A DNA stretch of 64,000 bases, taken from Frigidibacter sp037095735 (GTDB lineage: Bacteria > Pseudomonadota > Alphaproteobacteria > Rhodobacterales > Rhodobacteraceae). How positions within the stretch are numbered: the stretch's first letter is position 1; each line of letters opens with the position of its first letter. The stretch lies in the NCBI RefSeq assembly GCF_037095735.1, contig NZ_JBAWKD010000006.1, forward strand, positions 62,001 through 126,000. Reading direction: 5' to 3'. Made by a program: the position numbers and the translations under genes. Of this stretch, positions 35,440 to 44,351 are shown in pieces. The notes beneath the pieces are model-generated. The model was not told the DNA's origin and made no database searches. It was given only the letters and a program-made list of their open reading frames with translations.

Positions 35440-37719
35440 ATGGAAGCAGCGCGGGACCAGACGACACCATCCGTCTCCGATCGCGAGGACCGGGAGAGCC
35501 GCAAGCTGCTGTCCCGGTTGCGCGACACGCTGGCCACCCCTGCCAAGGGTCAGGAGCGGCTTGACCGGATCACCCATCTGATTGCGGATTCGATGGGGAC
35601 CGAGGTCTGCTCGATCTACCTGTTCCGCGACCCGACCACGCTCGAGCTTTGCGCGACCGAGGGCCTGAAACCCGAGGCCGTTCACCAGACCCGGATGAAG
35701 CTGGGCGAAGGTCTTGTCGGCCGCGTCGCCAAGACCTCGACCCCGGTGAACACCGGCGACGCGCCCTCGGAAAAGGGCTTCCGCTACATGCCCGAGACGG
35801 GGGAAGAGATCTTTTCCTCCTTCCTCGGCGTGCCGATCCAGCGGCTGGGCGAGAAGCTGGGCGTGCTGGTCGTGCAGTCGAAGGCCAAGCGCCAGTTCTC
35901 GGATGACGAGGTCTATGCGCTGGAAGTCGTGGCCATGGTGCTGGCCGAGATGACCGAGCTTGGCGCCTTCGTCGGCGATGACGAGGCGATGGCCGCGCTG
36001 CACAAGCACCCGGTGCTGTTCCGCGGCCTGATGGGCCAGGAGGGCGCCTGCGAGGGCCGCGTCTGGCTGCACGAGCCGCGCGTCGTCGTCGCGAACCCGG
36101 TCGGCGACGACCCCGAGACCGAAAAGGCCCGGCTCAACGCCGCGGTCGAGGATCTGCGCGGCTCGGTCGACGCGATGCTGGCGGGCGGCGAGATCGCCGA
36201 CAAGGCCCAGCAGGAGATCCTCGAGGCCTACCGCATGTTCGCCAACTCGCGCGGCTGGCTGAAACGGATGGAAGAGGACATCGACCGCGGGCTTTCGGCC
36301 GAGGCGGCGGTGGAAAAGGAACAGTCCGCGACCCGCGCCCGGATGGAGCAGGTTCCCGACCCCTACCTGCGCGAGCGGATGCAGGATCTGGACGACCTGT
36401 CGAACCGGCTGCTGCGCATCCTGACCGGCCAGGGCAACGACACCGGCGCAGAGATGCCGGAAAACCCGGTGCTGGTCGCGCGCAACATCGGCCCCGGCGA
36501 CCTGCTGGAATACGGCCGCAAGCTGAAGGGCGTGGTGCTGGAGGAAGGCTCGGTCGGCAGCCATGCCGCCGTCGTCGCCCGCGCGCTGGTGATCCCGCTG
36601 GTGATCCAGGCCAGCCGCATCACCACCGAGGCGCTGAACGGCGACCCGATCCTTGTCGATGGCGATCAGGGCGTGGTGCACCTGCGCCCCGAGGACAGCG
36701 TCGCCGCCGCGTTCCGCGACAAGATCGCGATGGCCGCCGCCGCGCAGACCCGTTACGCGTCCCTGCGCGAACTGCCCGCGGTCGCGACCTGCGGCACGCG
36801 CGTCGGGCTGCACATGAACGCGGGCCTCATGGCCGACCTTCCCTCGCTGAAGGGTTCGGGCGCCGAGGGCGTGGGCCTGTTCCGCACGGAACTGCAGTTC
36901 CTGATCCGCAACCGCGTGCCCCAGCGGGGCGAGCTTGCGCAGCTTTACGCCCGCGTCCTGCAGGCGGCGGATGGCAAGCGCGTGGTGTTCCGCACGCTCG
37001 ACATCGGCTCGGACAAGGTCCTGCCCTACATGAAGCCGCAGGACGAACCGAACCCGGCGATGGGCTGGCGCGCGATCCGCGTCGGTCTCGACAAGCCCGG
37101 CGTGATGCGGATGCAGCTGCAGGCACTGCTGCGCGCCGCGGCGGGGCGTCCGCTGACGGTGATGTTCCCCTTCATCGCGCAGGCCAGCGAGTTCTTCGAG
37201 GCGCGGCAGGCGCTGCTCGACGAAGTCGAGCGCGAGCGCAAGATCGGCCACGCCCTGCCCTTCAAGCTGGAAATCGGCGCGATGCTGGAGACGCCCAGCC
37301 TTGCCTTCGCGCCGAAGTCCTTCTTCGAGACCGCCGATTTCATCTCGATCGGCGGCAATGACCTCAAGCAGTTCTTCTTCGCCGCTGACCGCGAGAACGA
37401 GCGCGTGCGCCGGCGCTACGACACGCTGGACGTGAGCTTCCTGAGCTTCCTCGGCCAGATCGTCGAGCGCTGCCACGAGGCGCACACACCGCTCAGCTTC
37501 TGCGGCGAGGATGCCGGCCGCCCCGTCGAGGCCCTGTGCTTCGCCGCCATGGGCCTGCGCACCCTGTCGATGCGGCCAGCCTCGATCGGGCCGGTCAAGC
37601 ATCTGATCCGCAAGGTGTCCCTGCGGGATCTCCGCGCGGTGATCGACGAGGCGATGGCTTCGGGCGTGCAGTCGGTGCGCCCCGCGGTGATGGAATGGCT
37701 GGCGCGTCAGCCCGTCTGA
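35440..37719 (+). CDS. ptsP: Phosphoenolpyruvate-protein phosphotransferase of the nitrogen PTS
   Basis: A 759-residue EI-Ntr protein. An N-terminal GAF domain (about residues 30-165, 'LDRITHLIADSMGTEVCSIYLFRD') senses a small ligand, probably glutamine by analogy. The EI domain has the phosphorylated His375 in 'EGSVGSHAAVVARALVIPLV', the PEP-binding region 'SIGGNDLKQFFFAADRENERV' and the C-terminal catalytic Cys688 in 'LSFCGEDAGR'. It passes phosphate from PEP to NPr and EIIA-Ntr, a regulatory chain linking nitrogen, carbon and potassium status. It follows lysC by 16 bp. Confidence 0.95.
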   Translation: MEAARDQTTPSVSDREDRESRKLLSRLRDTLATPAKGQERLDRITHLIADSMGTEVCSIYLFRDPTTLELCATEGLKPEAVHQTRMKLGEGLVGRVAKTSTPVNTGDAPSEKGFRYMPETGEEIFSSFLGVPIQRLGEKLGVLVVQSKAKRQFSDDEVYALEVVAMVLAEMTELGAFVGDDEAMAALHKHPVLFRGLMGQEGACEGRVWLHEPRVVVANPVGDDPETEKARLNAAVEDLRGSVDAMLAGGEIADKAQQEILEAYRMFANSRGWLKRMEEDIDRGLSAEAAVEKEQSATRARMEQVPDPYLRERMQDLDDLSNRLLRILTGQGNDTGAEMPENPVLVARNIGPGDLLEYGRKLKGVVLEEGSVGSHAAVVARALVIPLVIQASRITTEALNGDPILVDGDQGVVHLRPEDSVAAAFRDKIAMAAAAQTRYASLRELPAVATCGTRVGLHMNAGLMADLPSLKGSGAEGVGLFRTELQFLIRNRVPQRGELAQLYARVLQAADGKRVVFRTLDIGSDKVLPYMKPQDEPNPAMGWRAIRVGLDKPGVMRMQLQALLRAAAGRPLTVMFPFIAQASEFFEARQALLDEVERERKIGHALPFKLEIGAMLETPSLAFAPKSFFETADFISIGGNDLKQFFFAADRENERVRRRYDTLDVSFLSFLGQIVERCHEAHTPLSFCGEDAGRPVEALCFAAMGLRTLSMRPASIGPVKHLIRKVSLRDLRAVIDEAMASGVQSVRPAVMEWLARQPV

Positions 37720-37770
37720 CGCCCGAACCGTCTGACGCCTGAACCGTCTGGGATTTGAATGCTCGGGGGC

Positions 37771-38655
37771 TCAGACCGCGGCCTGCGCGCGGGGCAGGTC
37801 GCGCATCGGCGGATGGCCGAACATGCGGGCATACTCGCGGCTGAACTGGGTGGGGCTCTCATAGCCCACCTCGAAGGCCGCCTGCGCCACCCCGTGCCGG
37901 CCTGCGCCCAGCAGCCTGCGCGCCTCGGTCAGGCGCAACTGCTTCTGGAACTGCAGCGGCGTCACCGAGGTCAGCGCCCGGAAGCTTTCGTGGAACCGCG
38001 TCAGGCTCATCCCCGCGATCCGCGCGAGATCGCCCACCGCATGGGTCTGCCCCGGCGCGCGGCGGATCGCCTCGACCGCGCGCGAGATCCGCTCGCCCTG
38101 TCCCTCCGGCCGCGCCAGACGCCGCAGCGTCGCGCCCTGCGGACCGGCCAGAAGGCGATAGTGGATCTCTTCGGTCGCATGGGGGGCCAGCACCGGCAGC
38201 GCCTGCGGCTCTTCCGTCAGGGCCCAGAGCCGCGCGAAGGCCGCGACCAGCGCGGGCTCGGCCGGGCCGGCGGTCACCGGCAGTTCGGTCGAGGTCTCGG
38301 GCAGCGCCGGCATCCGCGCGGCGAGGTCGCGCAACAGCGCCCGGTCGAGCGCCAGCGCGAGGCCCAGATAGGGCGCCTGCGGCCCGGCCTCGACCACGCG
38401 GCTCGTCACCGGCAGATCGAACGAGGCGACAAGCGCTTGCCCTGACCGCAACGTCACCTCGGCCCCGGGCAGGAAGATCCGCTTGGCGCCCTGCAGGATC
38501 AGGCAGACCAGCGGTTCGTAAACCACATGGCGCATCGGCCCCGGCATCTGCGCCCGCATCAGCGACAGGCCGGGCGCGCCCAGGGCGTGCGGATCCTCAC
38601 CGATCGCATGATCGGCAGCATATCCGGCAGCACGGCGGGCAAGATCGGCAAGCAT
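37771..38655 (-). CDS. AraC-family transcriptional regulator (AraC_N type)
   Basis: A 294-residue regulator. The N-terminal AraC_N cupin-like domain contains 'VVYEPLVCLILQGAKRIFLPGAEVTLRSGQ', typical of the group that responds to aldehydes or related stress and often sits beside reductases. The C-terminal double helix-turn-helix has 'VGDLARIAGMSLTRFHESFRALTSVTPLQFQKQLRL' and 'VAQAAFEVGYESPTQFSREYARMFG'. The chosen start (MLADLARRAAG) has GGAGG six bases ahead; longer starts are possible. It is divergent from the SDR gene at 38819, its likely target. Confidence 0.9.
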   Translation of the reverse strand: MLADLARRAAGYAADHAIGEDPHALGAPGLSLMRAQMPGPMRHVVYEPLVCLILQGAKRIFLPGAEVTLRSGQALVASFDLPVTSRVVEAGPQAPYLGLALALDRALLRDLAARMPALPETSTELPVTAGPAEPALVAAFARLWALTEEPQALPVLAPHATEEIHYRLLAGPQGATLRRLARPEGQGERISRAVEAIRRAPGQTHAVGDLARIAGMSLTRFHESFRALTSVTPLQFQKQLRLTEARRLLGAGRHGVAQAAFEVGYESPTQFSREYARMFGHPPMRDLPRAQAAV

Positions 38656-38818
38656 CGGCACCTCCATCGGGTCTGAGACGAAGCTAGCCCCCGCATGCAA
38701 CGCAGGCAACGCGCCCTGCGCAGATCTGCAGGATCGGGCAGGCGATGCGGAGGATCGGGCAGCCCCTGCGCCACCACGGCTGCTAGATCAAGTTCAGCAG
38801 ATGACACAGGAGCCTGCC

Positions 38819-39583
38819 ATGACCCCTTCCCCCACCCCGCTTGCGCTCGTCACCGGATCGAGCCGCGGCCTCGGCCGCTCGATGGCCATCCACCTCGCCC
38901 GCCGCGGCGCCGATGTGATCGTCACCTACCAGGGCAATGCCGAGGCCGCCGCCGAGGTCGTCGAGGCGATCCACGCCGAAGGTCGCAAGGCCGTGGCCCT
39001 CAGGCTCGACACCGGCGCTGTCGCGGGCTTCCCGGCCTTCAAGGTCTCGGTGATCGAGGCGATGGCCGCGATGGGCCACGACAAGCTCGACTATCTCGTG
39101 AACAACGCGGGCTTCGGCGTCCACGCGACCTTCGAAGACACGACCGAGGCGCAGTTCGATGCGCTGGTCAACGTCCATGTGAAGGGCGTCTTCTTCCTGA
39201 CCCAGGCGCTGCTGCCGCTGATCGCGGACGGCGGCCGGATCGTGATGCTATCTTCGGGCCTGACCCGGCTGACCCTGCCCTGGTACCCGGCCTACGGGAT
39301 GATGAAGGGCGCGGTGGAACAGCTGACGCGCTACCTTGCCAAGGTGCTGGGCGCGCGGCGCATCACCGTGAACACCGTGGCCCCCGGCGCGATCGAGACC
39401 GATTTCGCCGGCGGCGTCGTGCGCGACAACGCGCAGATGAACGCGCAGATCGCCTCGATCACCGCCATGGGCCGGGTCGGTCTGCCCGATGACATCGGCG
39501 CCGCCGTGGCCGATCTGCTGACCGGCCAGTTCGGCTGGGTGACCGGCCAGCGGATCGAGGTTTCGGGCGGTCAGGGGATCTGA
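38819..39583 (+). CDS. Short-chain dehydrogenase/reductase
   Basis: A 254-residue classical SDR. The cofactor motif is TGSSRGLGRS near the N-terminus, NNAG is in 'LDYLVNNAGFGV', the catalytic Ser is in 'GGRIVMLSSGLTRL', and Tyr and Lys are in 'YPAYGMMKGAVEQLTRYLAK'. The C-terminal 'GVTGQRIEVSGGQGI'-like end is typical of 3-oxoacyl-reductase relatives. An AGGAG precedes the ATG at 38819. It is divergent from the AraC regulator across about 160 bp, and such pairs usually mean regulator and regulated enzyme. The substrate is unknown. Confidence 0.9.
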   Translation: MTPSPTPLALVTGSSRGLGRSMAIHLARRGADVIVTYQGNAEAAAEVVEAIHAEGRKAVALRLDTGAVAGFPAFKVSVIEAMAAMGHDKLDYLVNNAGFGVHATFEDTTEAQFDALVNVHVKGVFFLTQALLPLIADGGRIVMLSSGLTRLTLPWYPAYGMMKGAVEQLTRYLAKVLGARRITVNTVAPGAIETDFAGGVVRDNAQMNAQIASITAMGRVGLPDDIGAAVADLLTGQFGWVTGQRIEVSGGQGI

Positions 39584-39592
39584 GACGCGAAA

Positions 39593-39616
39593 GGGCCGCT
39601 CCTGCCGGAGCGGCCC
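39593..39616. terminator. Bidirectional intrinsic terminator between convergent genes
   Basis: GGGCCGCTCC and GGAGCGGCCC form a perfect 10-bp stem with a TGCC loop, between the stop of the SDR gene (39583) and that of the DJ-1/PfpI gene (39631). On the minus strand the stem is followed by TTTCGCG; on the plus strand there is no U-tract. It probably serves both converging transcripts. Confidence 0.75.
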
Positions 39617-39630
39617 GTCCTGTCCGGCGG

Positions 39631-40191
39631 TCAGGCGGCGCGGCGTTCGTGCCGGCCCTCGGCGACTTCCTCGGCGATCTTCGCCACGAAGGCCTTCAGA
39701 TCGCCCGGGTTGCGGCTGGTGACCAGCCCCTGGTCGCAAACGACCTCTGCGTCGGTCCAGTCGGCGCCCGCGTTGATCATGTCGGTGCGGATCGACGGGT
39801 ACGAGGTCAGCTTGCGGCCCTTGGCGATCCCGGTTTCGGCCAGCAGCCAAGGGCCGTGGCAGATCGCGGCGATCACTTTCTTCTCGGCCCAGAAGGCCTT
39901 CACCAGCGCCAGCGCCTTGTCCTCGACGCGCAGCAGATCCGGGTTGATCTGGCCGCCGGGCAACACCAGCGCGTCGTAATCGGCGCTCGAGGTGCCGTCG
40001 AGCCGCCGGTCGACCTTCACCGCGCGCCCCCAGTCCTTCTCGTCCCATCCGCGGATCTCGCCCGACTTGGGCGAGACGACATGGACGGTGGCGCCGGCCG
40101 CCTTCAGCTCGTTCAGGGGCACTTCAAGTTCGGATTGCTCGAAACCGTCGGTGGCGAGAATGGCGATGGTCTTGCCGTTCAGGGATTGCAT
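39631..40191 (-). CDS. DJ-1/PfpI family protein
   Basis: A 186-residue class-I glutamine amidotransferase-like protein. The nucleophile elbow is Cys111-His112 in 'KKVIAAICHGPWLLAE', with the acidic partner in 'TDGFEQSELEVPLNELKAAG'. 'YDALVLPGGQINPDLLR' is also typical of PfpI/YhbO. Members act as glyoxalases, deglycase-like stress proteins or proteases; the actual role is disputed. It probably has its own promoter, with a 100-bp gap to the EcsC gene upstream. Confidence 0.92.
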   Translation of the reverse strand: MQSLNGKTIAILATDGFEQSELEVPLNELKAAGATVHVVSPKSGEIRGWDEKDWGRAVKVDRRLDGTSSADYDALVLPGGQINPDLLRVEDKALALVKAFWAEKKVIAAICHGPWLLAETGIAKGRKLTSYPSIRTDMINAGADWTDAEVVCDQGLVTSRNPGDLKAFVAKIAEEVAEGRHERRAA

Positions 40192-40292
40192 CTTGGCCTC
40201 CGTTCACTGTTGCGATTTGCAAGACAAACGGAAAAGCCCGCCCCGGCGTTCCGGCGGCGCGCTTCACGATGTTCTGTCCGCAGCGGGCGGAA

Positions 40293-41066
40293 CTAGCGGG
40301 CGGTCAACCTTAGCCGCAGCGCCTCGACCAGCGCCTCGCGCGGCAGGCCCGAGTCCTCGGCCAGCCTGCGCAGGCCGAACTGCACGCGGGCCATTTCCTG
40401 ATAATAGCTGGTGAAGGCGAAGTTCACCGCCGCGCCCGCCACCGCCCCCAGCATCGGCACCGCCTGTGCCGCCAGCTTCTGGCCAAGCACCAGCGACAGA
40501 TGCGGCGCGATGCGCGCGATCAAGGCATGCAGGCTCGAGCCGGTGATCGCCGCGCGGGCGGCGAGAAACCCGAGATCGGTGCCGTCATCCTTCGCAAGCG
40601 GCCCGGCAGAGGCGAAGACGCGGATGCAATCGAAGCGCGTGGCCTCTTCGGCGGGGTCGAAGCCATGTTCGGCCGCAATGCCTTGAATCGCGCGAAGCAG
40701 GATCGTCGTGGTCACCGGGATCTCGGCCAGCGAGGTCGCGAGCCCGCCCGAACCACCGGCGATGCCCATCGCCGTGGCCACCACGGTGTTGAGCCAGTCC
40801 GAGCGGTCCGCGACAAGGCCGCGGCTGCGGGCGGCGGCGTTGAACGAGGTCTCGAGCGCGCCACGGGTCGCGCCCTCAAGCCGGTCCTTCACCCGCTCGG
40901 GCAGCTTGTCCAAAAGCGTCTCGGCGCTGCCGCCAACCAGCCCCATCAGCTGCATCCCGATCCCGTTCGCCGCGCGATGCCGCTTCGCGAGCGCATCGAG
41001 CGCGGCCATGACGACGGGGTCGGTCACATCGGCGGGGGCGGGCACAAGCATCGTGTCTGCGGGCAT
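40293..41066 (-). CDS. EcsC family protein
   Basis: A 257-residue protein of the EcsC family. The characteristic features are 'RHRAANGIGMQLMGLVGGSAETLLDKLPERVKDRLEGATRGALE', the glycine-rich segment 'ATAMGIAGGSGGLATSLAEIPVTTTILLRAIQGIA' and 'LGAVAGAAVNFAFTSYYQEMARVQFGLRRL'. Several helices are hydrophobic enough to associate with membrane, but no signal peptide is visible. The family name comes from a Bacillus gene next to an ABC exporter; the molecular function is not known. No transporter adjoins it here. Confidence 0.88.
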   Translation of the reverse strand: MPADTMLVPAPADVTDPVVMAALDALAKRHRAANGIGMQLMGLVGGSAETLLDKLPERVKDRLEGATRGALETSFNAAARSRGLVADRSDWLNTVVATAMGIAGGSGGLATSLAEIPVTTTILLRAIQGIAAEHGFDPAEEATRFDCIRVFASAGPLAKDDGTDLGFLAARAAITGSSLHALIARIAPHLSLVLGQKLAAQAVPMLGAVAGAAVNFAFTSYYQEMARVQFGLRRLAEDSGLPREALVEALRLRLTAR

Positions 41067-41156
41067 TGCGGGGCCTCGTTCAGGAAACGGTCCCCCGGAA
41101 TATGGGGCGCGCGGGCCGAGGTGCCAGTGGTCGGTGCCAGCCGTCGCTCAGGGTGG

Positions 41157-41669
41157 TCAGCGCGGGTCGCGGGCCTTTGGCGGGGGGCCGAACTTCGTCA
41201 CCTCGCCGGTCACGCCCTTCCAGCTGCCGGGGATCAGCTCGCGCCCCAGCACGCGTTCGGGGTTGGTGGGCGGCGGCATGATCACGCCCCCAAGCTTCAC
41301 GAAGCCGAAGCGGCGGTAATAGGGCTCGTCGCCCACGAGCAGCACCCGCTCCCAGCCCAGACGCCGCGCCTCGCCGATGCTTTCGTTGATCAGAATGCCG
41401 CCGAAGCCCTCGCCCTGATGGGTCGGGTGCACCGCGACCGGGCCCAGCAGCAGCACCCGCTGCCCGCCGACCAGCACCGGCCAGTAGCGGATCACCGCCG
41501 CCAGCGCGCCCTCGTCGCCGCGCAGGACAAGGCAAAGCTCTGCCACCTTCGGCACCCCGTCGCGCAGCCGGTAGGACGAGAGCGCCGTGCGACCCGGCGC
41601 GAAGCAGAGATCGTAAAGCGCCTCCACCTCCCACCAGTCGGCCTCGGTCTCGACCTCGAGCTGATACAT
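41157..41669 (-). CDS. GNAT-family N-acetyltransferase
   Basis: A 170-residue acetyltransferase starting MYQLEVETEADWWEVEALYD. Acetyl-CoA binding motif A is 'LLLGPVAVHPTHQGEGFGGILINESIGEARRLGWERVLLVGD', and motif B is 'PYYRRFGFVKLGG'. GGAGG precedes the ATG. The same frame stays open far upstream, but that is a GC-rich artefact overlapping other genes. The acceptor substrate is unknown. Confidence 0.88.
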   Translation of the reverse strand: MYQLEVETEADWWEVEALYDLCFAPGRTALSSYRLRDGVPKVAELCLVLRGDEGALAAVIRYWPVLVGGQRVLLLGPVAVHPTHQGEGFGGILINESIGEARRLGWERVLLVGDEPYYRRFGFVKLGGVIMPPPTNPERVLGRELIPGSWKGVTGEVTKFGPPPKARDPR

Positions 41670-41801
41670 GGGGCCTCCGGGTGCAGGGAGTCGCGGGCGG
41701 TTTTCTCTGGACCCGCGCCTAGCACGGGCTAGGGTTCGGTTCAAACAGATCGGGGCAAGGCGCCTTTGGCCCGAAACCCCAGCGCCGGAAGGGAAATCCC
41801 G

Positions 41802-42386
41802 ATGTTCTACCGCCCCGCCGACGGCCACGGCCTGCCGCACAATCCCTTCAACGCGATCGTGACGCCGCGGCCCATCGGCTGGATCTCGACCCGCGGGCCC
41901 GAGGGCGACAATCTCGCGCCCTACTCTTTCTTCAACGCCACCGCCTATGTGCCGCCGCAGGTGATGTTCGCCTCGACCAACGCCAAGGATTCGCTGGCCA
42001 ACCTGCGCGAAACCGGCGTCTTCGCGGTCAACATCGTCGAAGAGGCGGCGCTGCACCGGATGAACGCAAGCTCTGCCGCCCTGCCCCGCGACACCGACGA
42101 ATTCGGCGTTTCCGGCACGCCGAAGGCCGAGTGCGAGACCATCGACTGCCCGCGCGTCGCCGATGCGCCCGCCGTGCTGGAATGCCGGGTGATCGAGGTG
42201 ATCCGGCTTCTGGGCCGCGACAACCACCTGATCCTTGGCGAGGTCACCGGCGTCCACCTGCGCGACGACTGCCTTGTCGACGGCCGGTTCGACGTGACCC
42301 GGTTCCGCCCGGTCTCGCGGCTGGGCTACCGTGACTACGCCGTGGTGCGCGAGGTGTTCGAACTGGCGCGACCGGGCGAGGATTAA
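41802..42386 (+). CDS. Flavin reductase-like FMN-binding protein
   Basis: A 194-residue split-barrel flavoprotein of the flavin reductase family. It starts MFYRPADGHGLPHNPFNAIV, then 'TPRPIGWISTRGPEGDNLAPYSFFNATAYVPPQVMFAST', which is the FMN-binding segment, and 'DSLANLRETGVFAVNIV'. Such proteins reduce flavin or use bound FMN for small-molecule reduction. No monooxygenase partner is adjacent. Its stop overlaps the stop of the EamA gene by 4 bp on the opposite strand. Confidence 0.88.
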   Translation: MFYRPADGHGLPHNPFNAIVTPRPIGWISTRGPEGDNLAPYSFFNATAYVPPQVMFASTNAKDSLANLRETGVFAVNIVEEAALHRMNASSAALPRDTDEFGVSGTPKAECETIDCPRVADAPAVLECRVIEVIRLLGRDNHLILGEVTGVHLRDDCLVDGRFDVTRFRPVSRLGYRDYAVVREVFELARPGED

Positions 42387-43267
42387 GCCCCGCGCGCGAC
42401 GCGCCGGGTGCGCAGCAGCGTGTAGATCCCGGTCGCAAGGATCAGGGCCGAGCCCGCCAGCGTCATCGCGTCCGGCCGTTCGGCCAGCAGCCCCGCGCCA
42501 AGGATCATCGCGAAGATCAGCCGCGTGTAGCGGAAGGGGGTGACGACCGAGACCTCGCCCACCCGCATCGCGGTGGTCAGCGCCGAATAGGCGCCGATCC
42601 CCACGCAGATCGCCCCGGCAAGGCACAGCGCCGACAGCATCGGCGCGAGGTGCGCCCCGTCGCCGCCGTGGCCAAGACCCAGCGCCCAGGTAACGGCGCC
42701 CGTGGGCACCAGCACCGCGAAGCCGGTGAGGCCCAGCTGCGCATTGCTCAGAAGCTTCGGCGCGGCCCGGGTCGCAAGGTCGCGCGCGGCGAAGCCGAAG
42801 ACCGAGACCACGGCCCAGAGCGCCCCGGTGGTGAAGCCGTCGAGCCCCGGGCGCAGGATCATCAGCACGCCCGCGAACCCGATGCCGATCGCGCTCCAGC
42901 GCCGCCAGCCGACCGTTTCGCCGAAGACCAGTGCCGCGCCCGCGACCACCACCAGCGGCGTCGCCTGCATGATCGCCGAGGCCGAACTCAGCGCCGTCGT
43001 CGCCAGCGCAAGGGTGTAGCCGAGCCGCCCTGTGACCTCGGCCAGCGCCTTCAGTCCCATCACCGGATGCAGCATCGCGGGCGAAAACAGCGTTTGGCCC
43101 GCGCGCCGCGCCAGAAGCGCGAAGCCAAGGCAGCCGCCGAGCCCGAACAGCATCAGCACCAGCCCCGCCGGCAGGCCGCGGGTGGCCAGCTTGATGAGCA
43201 GGTCCTCGATCGCGAAGCCCCCCATCGCCAGCACCATGAACAGCGATCCGCGCGCGTTGTCCTGCAT
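42383..43267 (-). CDS. EamA/DMT-family transporter
   Basis: A 294-residue drug/metabolite transporter with about ten hydrophobic segments in two repeats. It starts MQDNARGSLFMVLAMGGFAI, and the first repeat ends near 'ALSSASAIMQATPLVVVAGAALVFGETVGWRRW', the EamA signature. The second contains 'VVTPFRYTRLIFAMILGAGLLAERPD'. AGGAG lies upstream of the ATG at 43267. Exported metabolite unknown. It is divergent from mtnP. Confidence 0.9.
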   Translation of the reverse strand: MQDNARGSLFMVLAMGGFAIEDLLIKLATRGLPAGLVLMLFGLGGCLGFALLARRAGQTLFSPAMLHPVMGLKALAEVTGRLGYTLALATTALSSASAIMQATPLVVVAGAALVFGETVGWRRWSAIGIGFAGVLMILRPGLDGFTTGALWAVVSVFGFAARDLATRAAPKLLSNAQLGLTGFAVLVPTGAVTWALGLGHGGDGAHLAPMLSALCLAGAICVGIGAYSALTTAMRVGEVSVVTPFRYTRLIFAMILGAGLLAERPDAMTLAGSALILATGIYTLLRTRRVARGA

Positions 43268-43397
43268 CCGGGGGCTCCTTGTGGTTCCGCTGCTTAGCGC
43301 CCCGCGCGGGCGGGCGAAAGCCGCTTCCCGCCGGGCCGTGGCGTCGATAGCCTCGGCCCGGACAGTGGCACCGGTAAAGTTGGGGCACGGAGTGAAG

Positions 43398-44279
43398 ATG
43401 AAACGCAGGCTCGGGGTGATCGGCGGATCGGGCGTCTCGCAGGTGGCGGCGCTGGAAGGCGCGCGCGAAGTGGCGGTGGACACGCCCTGGGGCGCGCCCT
43501 CGGGGCCGGTGACGGTCGGGTCCATCGGCGGGGTCGAGCTGTGCTTCCTGCAGCGTCACGGGCCGGGGCATGTGCATTCGCCAAGCTCGGTCCCCTACCG
43601 CGCGAACATCGACGCGCTGAAGCGGCTCGGCTGCACCGAGGTGCTGTCGCTCTCGGCTTGCGGCTCGTTCCGCGAAGAGATGGCGCCGGGCGATTTCGTG
43701 ATCGTCGACCAGTATATCGACCGCACCTTCGCGCGCGAGAAGTCGTTCTTCGGTGCGGGCTGCGTCGCCCATGTCTCGCTCGCCGATCCGACCTGCACGC
43801 GGCTGTCTTCGCTGGCGGCAGAGGCGGCGGCGGCCGCCGGGGTCCGGGTGCATCGCGGCGGCACCTATCTGGTGATGGAGGGGCCGCAGTTCTCGACGCT
43901 CGCCGAAAGCCGGATGTACCGCGACAGCTGGGGCTGCGACGTCATCGGCATGACCAACATGCCAGAGGCCAAGCTCGCCCGCGAGGCCGAGCTTTGCTAC
44001 GCCAGCGTGGCGATGATCACCGATTACGACAGCTGGCACCCCGACCACGGCGCGGTCGAGCTGTCGACGATCCTGAAGGTGCTGGGCCAGAACGCCGCCG
44101 CGGGCGGGCGGCTTGTGGCCGCACTGGCGCCCACGTTGGGGCCGGCGGCGCCCTGCCCCTGCGGCTGCGATCGCGCGCTCGACGCGGCGCTGGTGACCGC
44201 GCCCGCGCAGCGCGACCCGGCCCTGCTGGCCCGTCTCGACGCCGTTGCGGGCCGCGTGCTGGCCGAACGCCAACCCTGA
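43398..44279 (+). CDS. mtnP: S-methyl-5'-thioadenosine phosphorylase
   Basis: A 293-residue purine nucleoside phosphorylase-fold enzyme. 'LGVIGGSGVSQVAALEGAR' is the phosphate loop, 'QRHGPGHVHSPSSVPYRANI' the PNP/MTAP signature, 'YLVMEGPQFSTLAESRMYR' the substrate-binding block and 'DVIGMTNMPEAKLAREAELC' the base-binding block. It splits methylthioadenosine into adenine and methylthioribose 1-phosphate, the first step of methionine salvage. Other salvage genes are not in view. An alternative GTG lies two codons upstream. Confidence 0.93.
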   Translation: MKRRLGVIGGSGVSQVAALEGAREVAVDTPWGAPSGPVTVGSIGGVELCFLQRHGPGHVHSPSSVPYRANIDALKRLGCTEVLSLSACGSFREEMAPGDFVIVDQYIDRTFAREKSFFGAGCVAHVSLADPTCTRLSSLAAEAAAAAGVRVHRGGTYLVMEGPQFSTLAESRMYRDSWGCDVIGMTNMPEAKLAREAELCYASVAMITDYDSWHPDHGAVELSTILKVLGQNAAAGGRLVAALAPTLGPAAPCPCGCDRALDAALVTAPAQRDPALLARLDAVAGRVLAERQP

Positions 44280-44305
44280 CCGCGTGACCTCTGACACACG
44301 CGCCA

Positions 44306-44346
44306 AAGCGCAGGGGGGCGCGGGGGGGGGGGCGCCTCCCCCCGAC
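44306..44346. repeat. Intergenic G/C-run repeat
   Basis: AAAGCGCAGGGGGGCGCGGGG continues with further G, then GGCGCCTCCCCCCGACC, between the mtnP stop and the stop of the FAD oxidase gene. The long G-run can pair with the C-run to form a hairpin. The order (AGCGC, G-run, C-run, GACC) matches the elements at 33945 and 50735. Confidence 0.65.
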
Positions 44347-44351
44347 CTTCC

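Noticed and set aside
41157..44306. Long upstream extension of the GNAT frame
   Set aside because: The frame stays open through the genes for flavin reductase, EamA and MtnP only because of GC richness. The real GNAT starts at 41669 with a GGAGG site.
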